Assembly (NCBI GenBank): GCA_964351995.1
Contig: CAYGQE010000002.1
Location: 124,001-188,000, forward strand
DNA from: SZUA-35 sp964351995
GTDB lineage: Bacteria > Actinomycetota > Acidimicrobiia > Acidimicrobiales > SZUA-35
Length of the DNA: 64,000 nt
Reading direction: 5' to 3'
Made by a program: the position numbers and the translations under genes. Within the stretch, counting starts at the first letter, position 1. Every line of letters starts with the position of its first letter. The notes beneath the pieces are model-generated. The model searched no databases and was not told where the DNA came from. It worked only from the letters and a program-made list of their open reading frames with translations. Positions 8,041 to 16,616 of the stretch are shown here, piece by piece.

Positions 8041-9249
8041 ATGTCTGAGGCCCTTGCGTTGAGCGACGTGATCATCGTCGGCAACAGTTCCGACAGCCCG
8101 TTCGCCATTGACGTGGCCTTTGCGATGGGGCAGGTGCAAGACATCGCCGACCTCATCAGCATGAAGTCGTTCGCCAACTCAGAGTTCTGCCCTCGGTTCA
8201 TCAACGACGAGCAGGACTTTTCCGCCATCGGGTCACAACTCGACGGCAAGACGATCGTCATCGTCAGCACCTCGAGCCGCACGCTCAGCCGCAACTCGCT
8301 GGCCATGCGCAACTTGATGATCGCTCGGGCGGCGAAGGACAACGGGGCAGCGGCGGTCGTGCTGGTCGAACCCGACCTGTACTACTCAGCTCAGGACCGG
8401 GGCCCTCGAGTCGACCAAGGCAAGACCCATTTCGAGCGTGACATCGAAGACCGCAAGAAGTTCGACGGACAACCCTTCTCGTCCCGCCTCTACGCCGAGA
8501 TGCTCAAGCTGGCTGGCGTCGACCGAGTGCTTACCGTGCACAACCACTCCACGTCGGTCCAGGCCGAGTTCACCGACGTTTTCGACGGCCGCTTCCACAA
8601 TCTGATTCCCTACGATTTGTACGCCGACTATCTGCGTGAGGCCACGATTGTCAACTACGGCCCCACGGGTGAGGGCCTGGCGCTTTGCGCACCTGACAAG
8701 GGTGCTCGTGACTTCGTCCGCACGATGTTCGAAACGCTCGACCTGCCTGATGCGAAGTTCATCATGCTCGACAAGGAGCGCACCGGGGAACGCAAGGTCG
8801 AGATCACCCTGCACAAGGAAAGTGATTCGGCGTTCGAGGAGATCGAGGGCCATGACATCGTGCTGTTCGATGACATGGTCCGCACTGGGTCGACAGTGGT
8901 GAAATCCTGCCAGTTCCTCAAGCAGGTCAACCCCAACAAGACCGTGTTCGCTGTCACCCATTTCTACGCCAGCGATGAAGGCCGGGCGAAGATGGCCAAC
9001 GTCGCGATCGACGAGATTCTCACGCTGAACACGATTCCCACTGTTCTCAACCGTGACGTGCAAGGGCGTCTTCGCAAGAAGATGGTGGTGCTCAAGATCG
9101 AGCAATGGCTGGCGCAAAACCTCGCTGAGCTCATCGGTATGCCAGTGCTCGAGCGAGAAGGTCAGTACCAGATCGACATGTCGTCGAAGAACCCTCGCTT
9201 CAAGCACAAGATCTGGTCCAACAACGAGCTGCCAAGCCTCCGGGACTAA
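8041..9249 (+). CDS. PRPP-synthetase-like phosphoribosyltransferase-fold protein
   Basis: A 402-residue protein that aligns by eye with ribose-phosphate diphosphokinase. It shows a YYSAQDRGPR segment resembling the YARQDR motif, a GVDRVLTVHNHS segment at the catalytic flexible-loop position, and the PRPP loop DIVLFDDMVRTGSTV. It is about 85 residues longer than standard Prs, and HNHS replaces the usual LHA motif. It may make PRPP for the nearby purine and nucleotide genes, or it may be a diverged paralogue. GGAG lies 6 nt before the ATG. A leading acidic phosphoribosyltransferase role remains possible. Confidence 0.72.
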   Translation: MSEALALSDVIIVGNSSDSPFAIDVAFAMGQVQDIADLISMKSFANSEFCPRFINDEQDFSAIGSQLDGKTIVIVSTSSRTLSRNSLAMRNLMIARAAKDNGAAAVVLVEPDLYYSAQDRGPRVDQGKTHFERDIEDRKKFDGQPFSSRLYAEMLKLAGVDRVLTVHNHSTSVQAEFTDVFDGRFHNLIPYDLYADYLREATIVNYGPTGEGLALCAPDKGARDFVRTMFETLDLPDAKFIMLDKERTGERKVEITLHKESDSAFEEIEGHDIVLFDDMVRTGSTVVKSCQFLKQVNPNKTVFAVTHFYASDEGRAKMANVAIDEILTLNTIPTVLNRDVQGRLRKKMVVLKIEQWLAQNLAELIGMPVLEREGQYQIDMSSKNPRFKHKIWSNNELPSLRD

Positions 9250-9260
9250 CCCAGGACCGC

Positions 9261-9836
9261 TCACGGCCAGCTGGCGAGCAATGCGATGCCGAATGCGATG
9301 AACAGCAGCGCCGACACCAAACGCATTGCGTGAGGGGGAATGCGGTCACCGACGAGCGAACCGGCGAGCACCCCGATCATGCCGCTTGTGACGGCTCCGG
9401 CGGTGGCGCCGATCCATGTCCCGACCGGCGTCGACCGCGCCGCAAGGGTGGTGGTGGCGATCTGGGTCTTGTCTCCCATCTCACCCACGAGAATCGCCAA
9501 GGCGATCCCGGTGATGACTGACGACCGCAGCTGGGCTGGATCGGCGACGGTCTCGGTCTCGTCGCTGGGCGGGCGGAGTGAGAGAAGGCCGAAGAGAATG
9601 AAAATGGCGCCGCCAACAACCTCGATCGGGCGTTGCGGAAGGCTCGTTCCCAGCAGTCCGCCGACGATGACGGCGATGAGGTTGGCTGCTCCGTAGCCGA
9701 GGGTCAGCCCGACAATCACCTGCCGCAGCGAATAGCGGGAACCGAAGCCGACCGCAAGAAGCTGCGTCTTGTCGCCCAACTCGGCAAGAAACACGAGGCC
9801 GAATGCTGAGAGCATGGCCGTGATCAATTCAGGCAC
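9261..9836 (-). CDS. TMEM165/GDT1-family cation transporter
   Basis: A 191-residue membrane protein with six hydrophobic segments and two copies of the family signature, FLAELGDKTQ in the first half and LVGEMGDKTQ in the second. The repeats are the internally duplicated halves of the UPF0016/GDT1 family, which exports Mn2+ or Ca2+ in exchange for protons. It begins with GTG at 9836, 8 bp after the stop of the SRPBCC gene on the same strand, so they are probably one transcript. No manganese riboswitch is visible. Confidence 0.9.
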   Translation of the reverse strand: MPELITAMLSAFGLVFLAELGDKTQLLAVGFGSRYSLRQVIVGLTLGYGAANLIAVIVGGLLGTSLPQRPIEVVGGAIFILFGLLSLRPPSDETETVADPAQLRSSVITGIALAILVGEMGDKTQIATTTLAARSTPVGTWIGATAGAVTSGMIGVLAGSLVGDRIPPHAMRLVSALLFIAFGIALLASWP

Positions 9837-9844
9837 GATTCACG

Positions 9845-10300
9845 TCAACGTCGGTTCGCGTACGCCTCGAGGTCGGGGCCAGCGCCGCTGATGAACGACC
9901 CCAGGATCGGTTCGAGCGGAGCGGTCCACAGGCCGCCGTCGTAGCGAAGGTCCATGGTGACCGTACTGCCCAAGGCATCAGCCGGGTGGGCGGAGACGGC
10001 GGCGTCGAGCGTCCAAGCCGAGTGATCTCGACCGTCGAGTTCGCGGCGTTCGAAGCGGTACGTCGAAGCGCCTTCGGACTCAGTGGCAACCGTCCGGACC
10101 ATGCGGAGCTTCTTCGAGCGAGCGAACGGTCCGACCTTCGCTCGGATCGTGACGAGCCATGCCGGTTGATCATCGTCGTTTGTGCTCGGCTCTGCGGCAG
10201 TGACGAGATCGAGCCAGTTGGGGTAGGTCGCCAGATCGCCGATGATGGAGGCCACCTGATCGGGGGCGGCGGCGACAGGTGCGGTGACGGTCTGATGCAT
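9845..10300 (-). CDS. SRPBCC-family (START-like) protein
   Basis: A 151-residue protein of the polyketide-cyclase/START-like fold. It begins with the typical VTAPVAAAPDQVASIIGDLATYPNWLD pattern (quoted here as two parts: VTAPVAAAPDQV, then IIGDLATYPNW) and ends with the long C-terminal helix ILGSFISGAGPDLEAYANRR. These proteins hold hydrophobic ligands or act in lipid handling; no ligand can be predicted. The ATG at 10300 was chosen over an upstream TTG at 10309, because the latter lies inside the 10301-10318 palindrome. It is divergent from menF. Confidence 0.8.
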   Translation of the reverse strand: MHQTVTAPVAAAPDQVASIIGDLATYPNWLDLVTAAEPSTNDDDQPAWLVTIRAKVGPFARSKKLRMVRTVATESEGASTYRFERRELDGRDHSAWTLDAAVSAHPADALGSTVTMDLRYDGGLWTAPLEPILGSFISGAGPDLEAYANRR

Positions 10301-10334
10301 CGGGCACAAGTGTGCCCGACCTAGCCTTTCGAGC
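10301..10334. promoter_or_regulatory. SRPBCC/menF divergent promoter with an 18-bp palindrome
   Basis: CGGGCACAAGTGTGCCCG at 10301-10318 is an inverted repeat with perfect 8 bp arms around AG. It abuts the ATG of the minus-strand gene and lies 4 bp from TAGCCT (10322-10327), the likely -10 box for menF. It is well placed to act as an operator for both genes. Confidence 0.5.
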
Positions 10335-11555
10335 GTGGCATCAACGACCTACCGGCTCGACGCCGACATCGATCCCGTAGCGCTCGGCGCTCGCTCCGGC
10401 CTGCTCTGGGCAAGAGAGGGTTTCGCCCTGGCTGGTATCGGCGAAGCCGAGAGCATCCCGTTCGGTCCGGGCAGTGCGGCCGAGGCCAGTGCCCGGCTGA
10501 CGGAAGTCACCGGCCAGGACGATGTGGTGGTTCCCGGCACTGGTGCCGTTGCCTTTGCAGCTCTTCCGTTCGACCGGGAGTTGACCGATCGGTTGATCGT
10601 GCCTCGGATCGTTGTTGGTCGGGCCGCCGATGGTCGCCGCTGGGTGACGAGCATGGACGGCACAAGCCTCGACGATGCGTTGGCTGAGGTCGCCTCGGTG
10701 ATGGATCGTCCGGTTCCGTCCGGCCCCGAGCCCTCGTCGTTCCGGCTGGACTCGACCCTTGCGCCGGAGATCTGGCGGGACGAGGTCGTTGGTTTCGCCA
10801 GGGATCGAATCCGAGCGGGCGACCTCGACAAGGCGGTGCTGGCCCGCGAGCTGCGGCTGCACACCGATCACCCGATCGATATCGCCATGGTGATCGAGCG
10901 GCTTCGTACGGCCTACCCGGCGGCCATCCTCTTCAGCGTCGACGGCTTCGTCGGCGCATCACCGGAGCTGCTGGTGTCTCGCGACGGCGACATCGTGCGA
11001 GCTCACCCACTCGCTGGAACCGCTCCTCGTTCGTCAGACCCTGCGACCGATGCCGCTCACTCGGCAGCGTTGCTCGGATCCACCAAAGACCGCTGGGAGC
11101 ACCGCATCACCATCGACTGGTTGCTCGACACGCTGCTGCCGTTCTGCTCTTACGTCGACGCTGAGCCGGAACCCACGATCGTCACGCTTGCCAACGTGCA
11201 CCACCTCGGCACTCGGGTTGAGGGGCGGTTGTCGGCACCCGCCAGTTCTGTCCTCGAGTTGGTGGCGGCGCTGCATCCAACGCCGGCGGTTGGCGGGAAG
11301 CCCCAGGATGTGGCGCTGACCTTGATCGAGGCGCTCGAGCGGGCCGACCGCGGTCGCTATGCCGGCCCCTGCGGCTGGGTCGACGGTGCGGGCAATGGGG
11401 GCTTTGCTGTGAGCGTCCGCTCTGCTGAGATCAGCGGTACTCAGGCCCGGATCTTCGCCGGTGTCGGTGTGGTCGGCGACAGCGACCCTGCAGCCGAACT
11501 GGCCGAGACCCGCAGCAAGTTCCAAGCCATGCTCGGCGCCCTCATCCGCCCCTGA
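10335..11555 (+). CDS. menF: Isochorismate synthase (MenF)
   Basis: A 406-residue chorismate-binding enzyme that converts chorismate to isochorismate, the entry step to menaquinone. Visible motifs include KAVLAREL with the general-base lysine region, SPELLVSRDGD, HPLAGTAPR, LHPTPAVGGKP and GRYAGPCGWVDGAGNGGF, then ARIFAGVGVVGDSDP near the C-terminus. It begins at GTG 10335, 7 nt after TAGCCT. Salicylate synthase or anthranilate-type functions are less likely given the men genes around it. It converges with menB across a strong hairpin. Confidence 0.93.
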   Translation: MASTTYRLDADIDPVALGARSGLLWAREGFALAGIGEAESIPFGPGSAAEASARLTEVTGQDDVVVPGTGAVAFAALPFDRELTDRLIVPRIVVGRAADGRRWVTSMDGTSLDDALAEVASVMDRPVPSGPEPSSFRLDSTLAPEIWRDEVVGFARDRIRAGDLDKAVLARELRLHTDHPIDIAMVIERLRTAYPAAILFSVDGFVGASPELLVSRDGDIVRAHPLAGTAPRSSDPATDAAHSAALLGSTKDRWEHRITIDWLLDTLLPFCSYVDAEPEPTIVTLANVHHLGTRVEGRLSAPASSVLELVAALHPTPAVGGKPQDVALTLIEALERADRGRYAGPCGWVDGAGNGGFAVSVRSAEISGTQARIFAGVGVVGDSDPAAELAETRSKFQAMLGALIRP

Positions 11556-11565
11556 TTCCCCCACT

Positions 11566-11640
11566 GGTGCCGGGGGTTATCAAGTTATCAACTTCGCTCC
11601 GCCGCCTTCGGCGGTTGATAACTTGATAACCCCCGGCACC
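11566..11640. terminator. Perfect 27-bp inverted repeat between menF and menB
   Basis: The arms at 11566-11592 and 11614-11640 are exact reverse complements. They flank a 21-nt loop that contains its own hairpin, CCGCC-TTC-GGCGG (11602-11614). Each arm also contains a tandem TTATCAAG/TTATCAAC. The position between convergent stops fits a bidirectional terminator; there is no T-tract. It may also be a dispersed repeat element. Confidence 0.75.
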
Positions 11641-11646
11641 GGTAGG

Positions 11647-12573
11647 TCAGTAGTAGTAGGGGAAGGCGGACCAGTCGGGGTCGCGCTTTTCCAGGAATGA
11701 GTCTCGGCCCTCGACGGCTTCGTCGGTCATGTAGGCGAGGCGAGTGGCTTCCCCGGCGAAGACCTGCTGGCCGACCATGCCGTCGTCGACCATGTTGAGT
11801 GCGTACTTGGCCATGCGCTGCGCCATGGGGCTCTTGCCGCAGATCTCACTGGCCCATTGCAGCGCTTCGTCTTCCAGCTGAGCGTGGGGCACGACGGCAT
11901 TGACCACGCCCTGGGCGTGCGCCTCGGCTGCGGTGTACGTGCGTCCCAGGAAGAAGATCTCACGAGCGAACTTCTGCCCGACCTGGCGGGCCAGCAGCGC
12001 CGAGCCGAAGCCGCCGTCGAAGCTGGCCACATCGGTGTCGGTCTGCTTGAAGCGAGCATGCTCCTCGCTGGCGATCGTGAGGTCACAGACCACGTGCAGG
12101 CTGTGCCCGCCGCCAGCGGCCCAGCCGGGAACCACACAGATCACGACCTTCGGCATCATACGAATCAGCCGTTGCACCTCGAGGATGTGCAGGCGGCCCG
12201 ACCGCGCTTGGTCGATGCCTTCAGCGGTCTCGGAATCTGAGTACTTGTAGCCGTCCTTGCCTCGGATGCGTTGGTCGCCACCCGAGCAGAACGCCCAGCC
12301 GCCGTCCTTGGGCGAGGGCCCGTTGCCGGTCAACAAGATGCAGCCGACGTCGCTGGCCATCCGAGCGTGGTCGAGCGCCCGGTAGAGCTCGTCAACGGTG
12401 TTGGGCCGGAACGCGTTGCGGATCTCAGGCCGATTGAATGCGACTCGCACTGCGGCGACGTCGTTGGCTCGGTGATAGGTGATGTCTTCGAAGTCGAAGC
12501 CCGGGACCTCGGTCCACTTGCTCGGATCGAAGATCTCCGACACACCATTGGCTGCTGCAGCGTTCTCATTCAT
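11647..12573 (-). CDS. menB: 1,4-Dihydroxy-2-naphthoyl-CoA synthase (MenB)
   Basis: A crotonase-fold enzyme of 308 residues that closes the second ring of the naphthoquinone nucleus from o-succinylbenzoyl-CoA. Features typical of MenB rather than a general enoyl-CoA hydratase are the oxyanion segment FCSGGDQRIRG, the VPGWAAGGGHSLH motif, the FDGGFGSALLARQVG segment and a C-terminal DPDWSAFPYYY. TACGCT on the minus strand (plus 12582-12587) precedes the ATG by 8 nt. It is the enzyme after MenE in the pathway. Confidence 0.95.
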   Translation of the reverse strand: MNENAAAANGVSEIFDPSKWTEVPGFDFEDITYHRANDVAAVRVAFNRPEIRNAFRPNTVDELYRALDHARMASDVGCILLTGNGPSPKDGGWAFCSGGDQRIRGKDGYKYSDSETAEGIDQARSGRLHILEVQRLIRMMPKVVICVVPGWAAGGGHSLHVVCDLTIASEEHARFKQTDTDVASFDGGFGSALLARQVGQKFAREIFFLGRTYTAAEAHAQGVVNAVVPHAQLEDEALQWASEICGKSPMAQRMAKYALNMVDDGMVGQQVFAGEATRLAYMTDEAVEGRDSFLEKRDPDWSAFPYYY

Positions 12574-12612
12574 GGCGGGCGAGCGTACGCGGATTCTCTA
12601 CGCTCTTGCCGT
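12574..12612. promoter_or_regulatory. Back-to-back leaderless promoters, menB / kinase
   Basis: Within 39 bp two identical TACGCT hexamers occur in opposite orientation (minus strand at 12582-12587, plus strand at 12599-12604). Each ends 8 nt before its ATG. This arrangement predicts two divergent leaderless transcripts. Confidence 0.55.
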
Positions 12613-13152
12613 ATGCAGAGGATCGTCATTGTTGGCAACTCGGGTTCAGGCAAGTCGACGCTGGCCGCCCAGTTGGCCGAGAAGCTCGATCTGCATCACA
12701 TCGAACTCGACTCGCTCTTCCATCAGCCGGGCTGGACCCCGCAGGAACCCAAGGTCTTCCAGAGCGAGCTGATCGAGCGGATGGACGCCGCAACGAACGG
12801 TTGGACGATGTGCGGTAACTACAAGGGTGTGACGTGGTCGCTGACGATGCCAGCAGCCGACACGATCGTCTGGATGGACCTGCCCCGTTCGGTGGTCATG
12901 CGCCGCGTTGTCCTGCGCACGCTGCGTCGAGCGGTCACACGCGAGGTGCTCTGGAACGGGAACCGTGAGCCGCTGACGAACTTCTACAAGTGGGATCCTC
13001 AACAGAACGTCATCCGTTGGGCATGGACCAAGCACGACAGCTATCGCGAGCGATACCTCGAAGCGATTGACGTTGGCACTTGGGAACACGCAGAGGTCCA
13101 TCAGCTCACCTCGATCGACGCCGTGTCGAAATTCTTGGCCGAAGCGGCTTGA
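12613..13152 (+). CDS. P-loop small kinase (adenylate-kinase / topology-modulation-like)
   Basis: A 179-residue P-loop NTPase whose Walker A motif GNSGSGKST begins at residue 8. It is followed by the HHIELDSLFHQPGW segment seen in proteins annotated as DNA topology modulation or adenylate-kinase-like. A C-terminal basic region follows WMDLPRSVVMRRVVLRTLRR. It probably phosphorylates a small nucleotide-like molecule; the substrate is not known. ATG 12613 follows TACGCT by 8 nt, so the longer reading frame through the menB antisense region was not used. Confidence 0.8.
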   Translation: MQRIVIVGNSGSGKSTLAAQLAEKLDLHHIELDSLFHQPGWTPQEPKVFQSELIERMDAATNGWTMCGNYKGVTWSLTMPAADTIVWMDLPRSVVMRRVVLRTLRRAVTREVLWNGNREPLTNFYKWDPQQNVIRWAWTKHDSYRERYLEAIDVGTWEHAEVHQLTSIDAVSKFLAEAA

Positions 13153-13160
13153 ATACCTCG

Positions 13161-13820
13161 ATGGCTTCCCCCGCAGTGACCCGTGACGGCGATGTGTTCG
13201 TCCTCGCCTTGACCGACAACGAGAATCGCTTCAACCGCACGTCGGTCGATGGCCTCCACGCTTGCCTCGACGAGGTCGACGCCGCCGAGGGTCCGAAGGG
13301 GTTGGTGACCACGGGCGAAGGCAAGTTCTTCTCGAACGGCCTCGACCTCGATTGGTTGGCCACCAAGGAAGAGGACATGGTCGAGTTCATCTACGACGTG
13401 ACTCGCCTCTGGGCCCGAATCGTCGAGGCTCCGTACCCAACGGTTGCTGCGGTGAACGGCCACGCGTTCGCCGGTGGTGCCATGTTCGCCCTTGCTTTCG
13501 ACCAGCGGGTGATGCGTGAGGATCGCGGATTCTGGTGTGTCAACGAGGTGCTGCTCGGTATGGATCTCACGCCAGGCATGGGGTCGATCATCCAGTCACG
13601 GCTCTCCGCTCACACCGCCCACAAGGCCGTCACACAAGCGCACCGCTTCTCCGGTCCGGAAGCCCTCGAGCACCGTCTCGTCGACGCCGTTGCCGCCGAA
13701 GATGCCGTGGTGTCCACCGCTGTCGCGATGGCTGACGGTCTCAAGCACACCGCAGGCGAACCGCTCGCTGCGCTGAAGCGTCGTCTCCACGCTCCCATGC
13801 TCGAACTGCTCCGAGCCTGA
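13161..13820 (+). CDS. Enoyl-CoA hydratase/isomerase family protein
   Basis: A crotonase-superfamily protein of 219 residues. It contains the oxyanion-hole segments KFFSNGLDLDWL and NGHAFAGGAMFALAFD, and a GMGSIIQSRLSAHTAHKAVT helix region. It is shorter than typical hydratases and resembles Delta3,Delta2-enoyl-CoA isomerase-like proteins. The usual hydratase glutamates are not obvious, which favours an isomerase-like role. The ATG at 13161 lies 8 bp after the kinase stop, so the genes may be co-transcribed. Confidence 0.8.
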   Translation: MASPAVTRDGDVFVLALTDNENRFNRTSVDGLHACLDEVDAAEGPKGLVTTGEGKFFSNGLDLDWLATKEEDMVEFIYDVTRLWARIVEAPYPTVAAVNGHAFAGGAMFALAFDQRVMREDRGFWCVNEVLLGMDLTPGMGSIIQSRLSAHTAHKAVTQAHRFSGPEALEHRLVDAVAAEDAVVSTAVAMADGLKHTAGEPLAALKRRLHAPMLELLRA

Positions 13821-13949
13821 GCCAACGACGGCATGGCGAGTTGGTGATGTAGGCCGGGCGAATCATTCGGTCTGATGTCGATGCTCAACGGGAACGTGGT
13901 TTGTGCCGACAGACGTTGTGAGTGCATCTGAAAGGACACCACGCCAACC

Positions 13950-14540
13950 ATGTTCCCCCTCATCGCCACCCTTGCCGTCGTCGCCGCCTTCATCGCTGTG
14001 GGCATCATCATCTACAACCGTCTCACTGCCCTTCGGGAGCGGACCCGCACGGCGTTCTCGCAGATCGATGTGCAACTCGAACGTCGCTACGACCTCATCC
14101 CGAACCTGGTGAACGTGGCCCAGCGCTACCTCGTCCACGAACAGGACACGCTCACCGAAGTGATCGCCGCTCGCGCCTCGGCGACGCAGGCCCGCATCGA
14201 GGTCAATGGAGATCCGACCAACGTCGCTGCGGTGGGCAAGCTCGGGCAGGCCGATGGGAACCTGGGTGCGGCACTCGGCCGCTTGCTCGCCGTCTCCGAG
14301 CAGTATCCGGAGCTCAAAGCTGACCGGACCATGTCCGAACTCACCGAAGAGGTGCGCAACACCGAGAACCGCGTGTCGTTCGCCCGTCAGGCGTACAACG
14401 ACGTCACTCGCGTGTACGAGACCTACCGCCAGTCGTTCCCCCAGGTCGCTGTGGCGAAGGCGCTTGGCTTTGATCAGTTCGCCTATCTCGAAACGACCAC
14501 GGATGAAGCCCGTGCGCGGGTCGAGGTGAACTTCAACTGA
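13950..14540 (+). CDS. lemA: LemA family protein
   Basis: A 196-residue protein with a single N-terminal membrane segment (residues about 2-24), followed by the LemA signature RTRTAFSQIDVQLERRYDLIPNLV and the ENRVSFARQAYNDVTRVYE region. The remainder is a long helical bundle. LemA genes usually sit beside an M48 metalloprotease, and one with a broken active site follows 29 bp downstream. GAAAGGA lies upstream of the ATG as a ribosome-binding site. The molecular role of LemA is not settled. Confidence 0.93.
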   Translation: MFPLIATLAVVAAFIAVGIIIYNRLTALRERTRTAFSQIDVQLERRYDLIPNLVNVAQRYLVHEQDTLTEVIAARASATQARIEVNGDPTNVAAVGKLGQADGNLGAALGRLLAVSEQYPELKADRTMSELTEEVRNTENRVSFARQAYNDVTRVYETYRQSFPQVAVAKALGFDQFAYLETTTDEARARVEVNFN

Positions 14541-14569
14541 TCGACCGTCACCAGCGGCTCGATTCCGTC

Positions 14570-16591
14570 ATGGACTACGAACAGCTCCAGGCCAGTGCGA
14601 AGGACGAGAACAGGAACCTGCTTCTCGCCTTCGCCGCGATCATCTGCGTCGTGGCAGCTACGGCTGCCGCCGCCGTCACCGCTACGGCGTGGGGAACGCT
14701 GAGCCTGGTCGAGCTCTACATCGTTGCTGACGCAGCATCGACAGATCGTCCGCTCGCCGCGTCCGAACTCGTCACGGCGAGGGCCCCGTGGGGCTGGATC
14801 TATCTCTCGGTGTTCGCCATCACGGCCGGCGTGATCGTTTGGGTGAGTCACGCTCGCGAGAAGGCACTCATTGCGTTCGGAGGGGCCGGCATTGCTCGGT
14901 CCATGGGCGGCCGTCGGGTCGAAGCAGTCACCACTGACTCGGCCGAGCGGCGGTTTGTGAATGCCGTAGAGGAGATGGCGATCGCCGCAGGGCAACCATC
15001 GCCGACGGTGTACGTCCTGGATCGTGAGAACTCGATCAACGCCTTCAACGCTGGTTGGACCAGTGAAACGATCGTGATCGGCATCACCCGTGGCGCCCTC
15101 GTCGAATTGTCGCGCGAAGAGTTGCAGGCCGTTGCGGCCCAAGCGATGTCACACGTGTTCCATGGTGACGCTCGGCTGAACTTGCGGTTGATGGCCCTGG
15201 TCACCGGCGTTGCTGGCCTGGCCATCGTCGGCGAGGACTGGATCGAGCGTTCCCTGCCCGAATCGTGGAACAGCAGAGACAGTGCCGTCATCCCGACGCT
15301 CGTCGCTGGCTACCTGCTCTTCAACGTTGGCTGGATCGGCGTCAAGCTTTCGAGCAACGTCCAGCGTTCGGTCGCTCGACGACACGAACTGCTGGCGGAT
15401 GCGACTGCTGTCCAGCTGCTCCGCCAGATGACGCCGATGCGAGACGCGTTGCGTCGCATTGGTGGCCATCCTTCCAGCGGTCGCATCCGGCATCGTCAGG
15501 CCCGCTCGGCCAACCACCTGTTCATGGTCGACGCTGGTGTTCGCCGGAGCGGTGGTGTGCACCCCGACATGCGACTTCGTGTCCTTCGGCTCGACCCATC
15601 GTGGAGCGGTGACTGGCTGCGAGCCGAGACGTCAGGTCTCCCCGCACCCGATGGTTTCGAGTCTCGTCGATCGCAACCCGAGGCGCCGCTTTCGCCTGTT
15701 GCAGACTCGGTCGCAACGATCCCGGCCCTCGAGCCGCTAGCGCCGCTTTTCGATGCAATGTCATCACCGATTGTTGGACTGACCGACGCAATCGAGACGG
15801 TTCCTCTGATCGGGACTGAGCTCCTTGCCCCGGCGATGGTTGGGGCGATGCTCGACGAGTCGAATGGCCCTGACCAGCCCGATGCAGACCAGGCCCGGTG
15901 CATGGTGCTGTCCCTCACCCACCTGGCCATGCAGCGAACGCCAACGAAGGAGAGCGTGCCGGCGCCGTGCACGCCGGAACAGGTGACGGTGATGCTTGAT
16001 GTGCTCCGTCGAGCGGTGGCCGACGATCCGTTCTCTGTCGACCGTGCAGGAATGCTGGCTGATGCCGGTGCGGTGTTGCGAGGTCAAGACGGGACTGAAG
16101 CGTTCGCCAGGAAGGCAGTCGTTGGGCTTCGGGTCGAGAGCGATCTCGACCAGTGGATCTTGCAGCGGTTGATCCTCGGGAATCTCGTGGCGCCCATCGA
16201 ACCAAGAAAGCGACGGACCTTGGAGCGCCTGCGCTCTGACTACGCCACGGTCCTGTCGACGCTGGTGGCGATCGGTGGCGGCAACACGCAGGCGGCGTTC
16301 GGTGTCGCTGTCAGTCGGGCTGATCTCCTCGGGCTCCACCAACGCAGCCCTGGCAAGCTCAGCGGTCTCGGAAAGAGCCTCGACAAGCTCACCGCGATGG
16401 AACCGTGCGATCACGACCGGGCCCTCAGCGGTCTGATGGGTGCGGTGCACGCCGACGGCGAGTCGCGCCGGTCAGAGCTGGAATTCGTCGAGGTCGTTCG
16501 AGTTGCGCTTCGGACTGCCGATGCACGTACAGATGGGGAGACAACGCCGTCGACCACTCGGTCGTGGAAGTCTCGACTCCGCGTCGGGTAA
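14570..16591 (+). CDS. M48-family membrane protein with degenerate active site
   Basis: A 673-residue protein downstream of lemA. Two N-terminal membrane segments (about 17-42 and 68-88) are followed by an M48 (HtpX-like) domain with NSINAFNAGWTSETIVIGITRG before the metal site. Where active relatives have HExxH, this protein reads QAMSH at residues 191-195, so the first zinc-binding His and the catalytic Glu are absent. The third-ligand Glu273 in RRHELLADA is retained. A C-terminal extension of about 350 residues carries no motif I recognise. It is likely a pseudoprotease scaffold acting with LemA. Confidence 0.82.
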   Translation: MDYEQLQASAKDENRNLLLAFAAIICVVAATAAAAVTATAWGTLSLVELYIVADAASTDRPLAASELVTARAPWGWIYLSVFAITAGVIVWVSHAREKALIAFGGAGIARSMGGRRVEAVTTDSAERRFVNAVEEMAIAAGQPSPTVYVLDRENSINAFNAGWTSETIVIGITRGALVELSREELQAVAAQAMSHVFHGDARLNLRLMALVTGVAGLAIVGEDWIERSLPESWNSRDSAVIPTLVAGYLLFNVGWIGVKLSSNVQRSVARRHELLADATAVQLLRQMTPMRDALRRIGGHPSSGRIRHRQARSANHLFMVDAGVRRSGGVHPDMRLRVLRLDPSWSGDWLRAETSGLPAPDGFESRRSQPEAPLSPVADSVATIPALEPLAPLFDAMSSPIVGLTDAIETVPLIGTELLAPAMVGAMLDESNGPDQPDADQARCMVLSLTHLAMQRTPTKESVPAPCTPEQVTVMLDVLRRAVADDPFSVDRAGMLADAGAVLRGQDGTEAFARKAVVGLRVESDLDQWILQRLILGNLVAPIEPRKRRTLERLRSDYATVLSTLVAIGGGNTQAAFGVAVSRADLLGLHQRSPGKLSGLGKSLDKLTAMEPCDHDRALSGLMGAVHADGESRRSELEFVEVVRVALRTADARTDGETTPSTTRSWKSRLRVG

Positions 16592-16616
16592 TCGCTGAGC
16601 GAGGGCGACGAGACCC

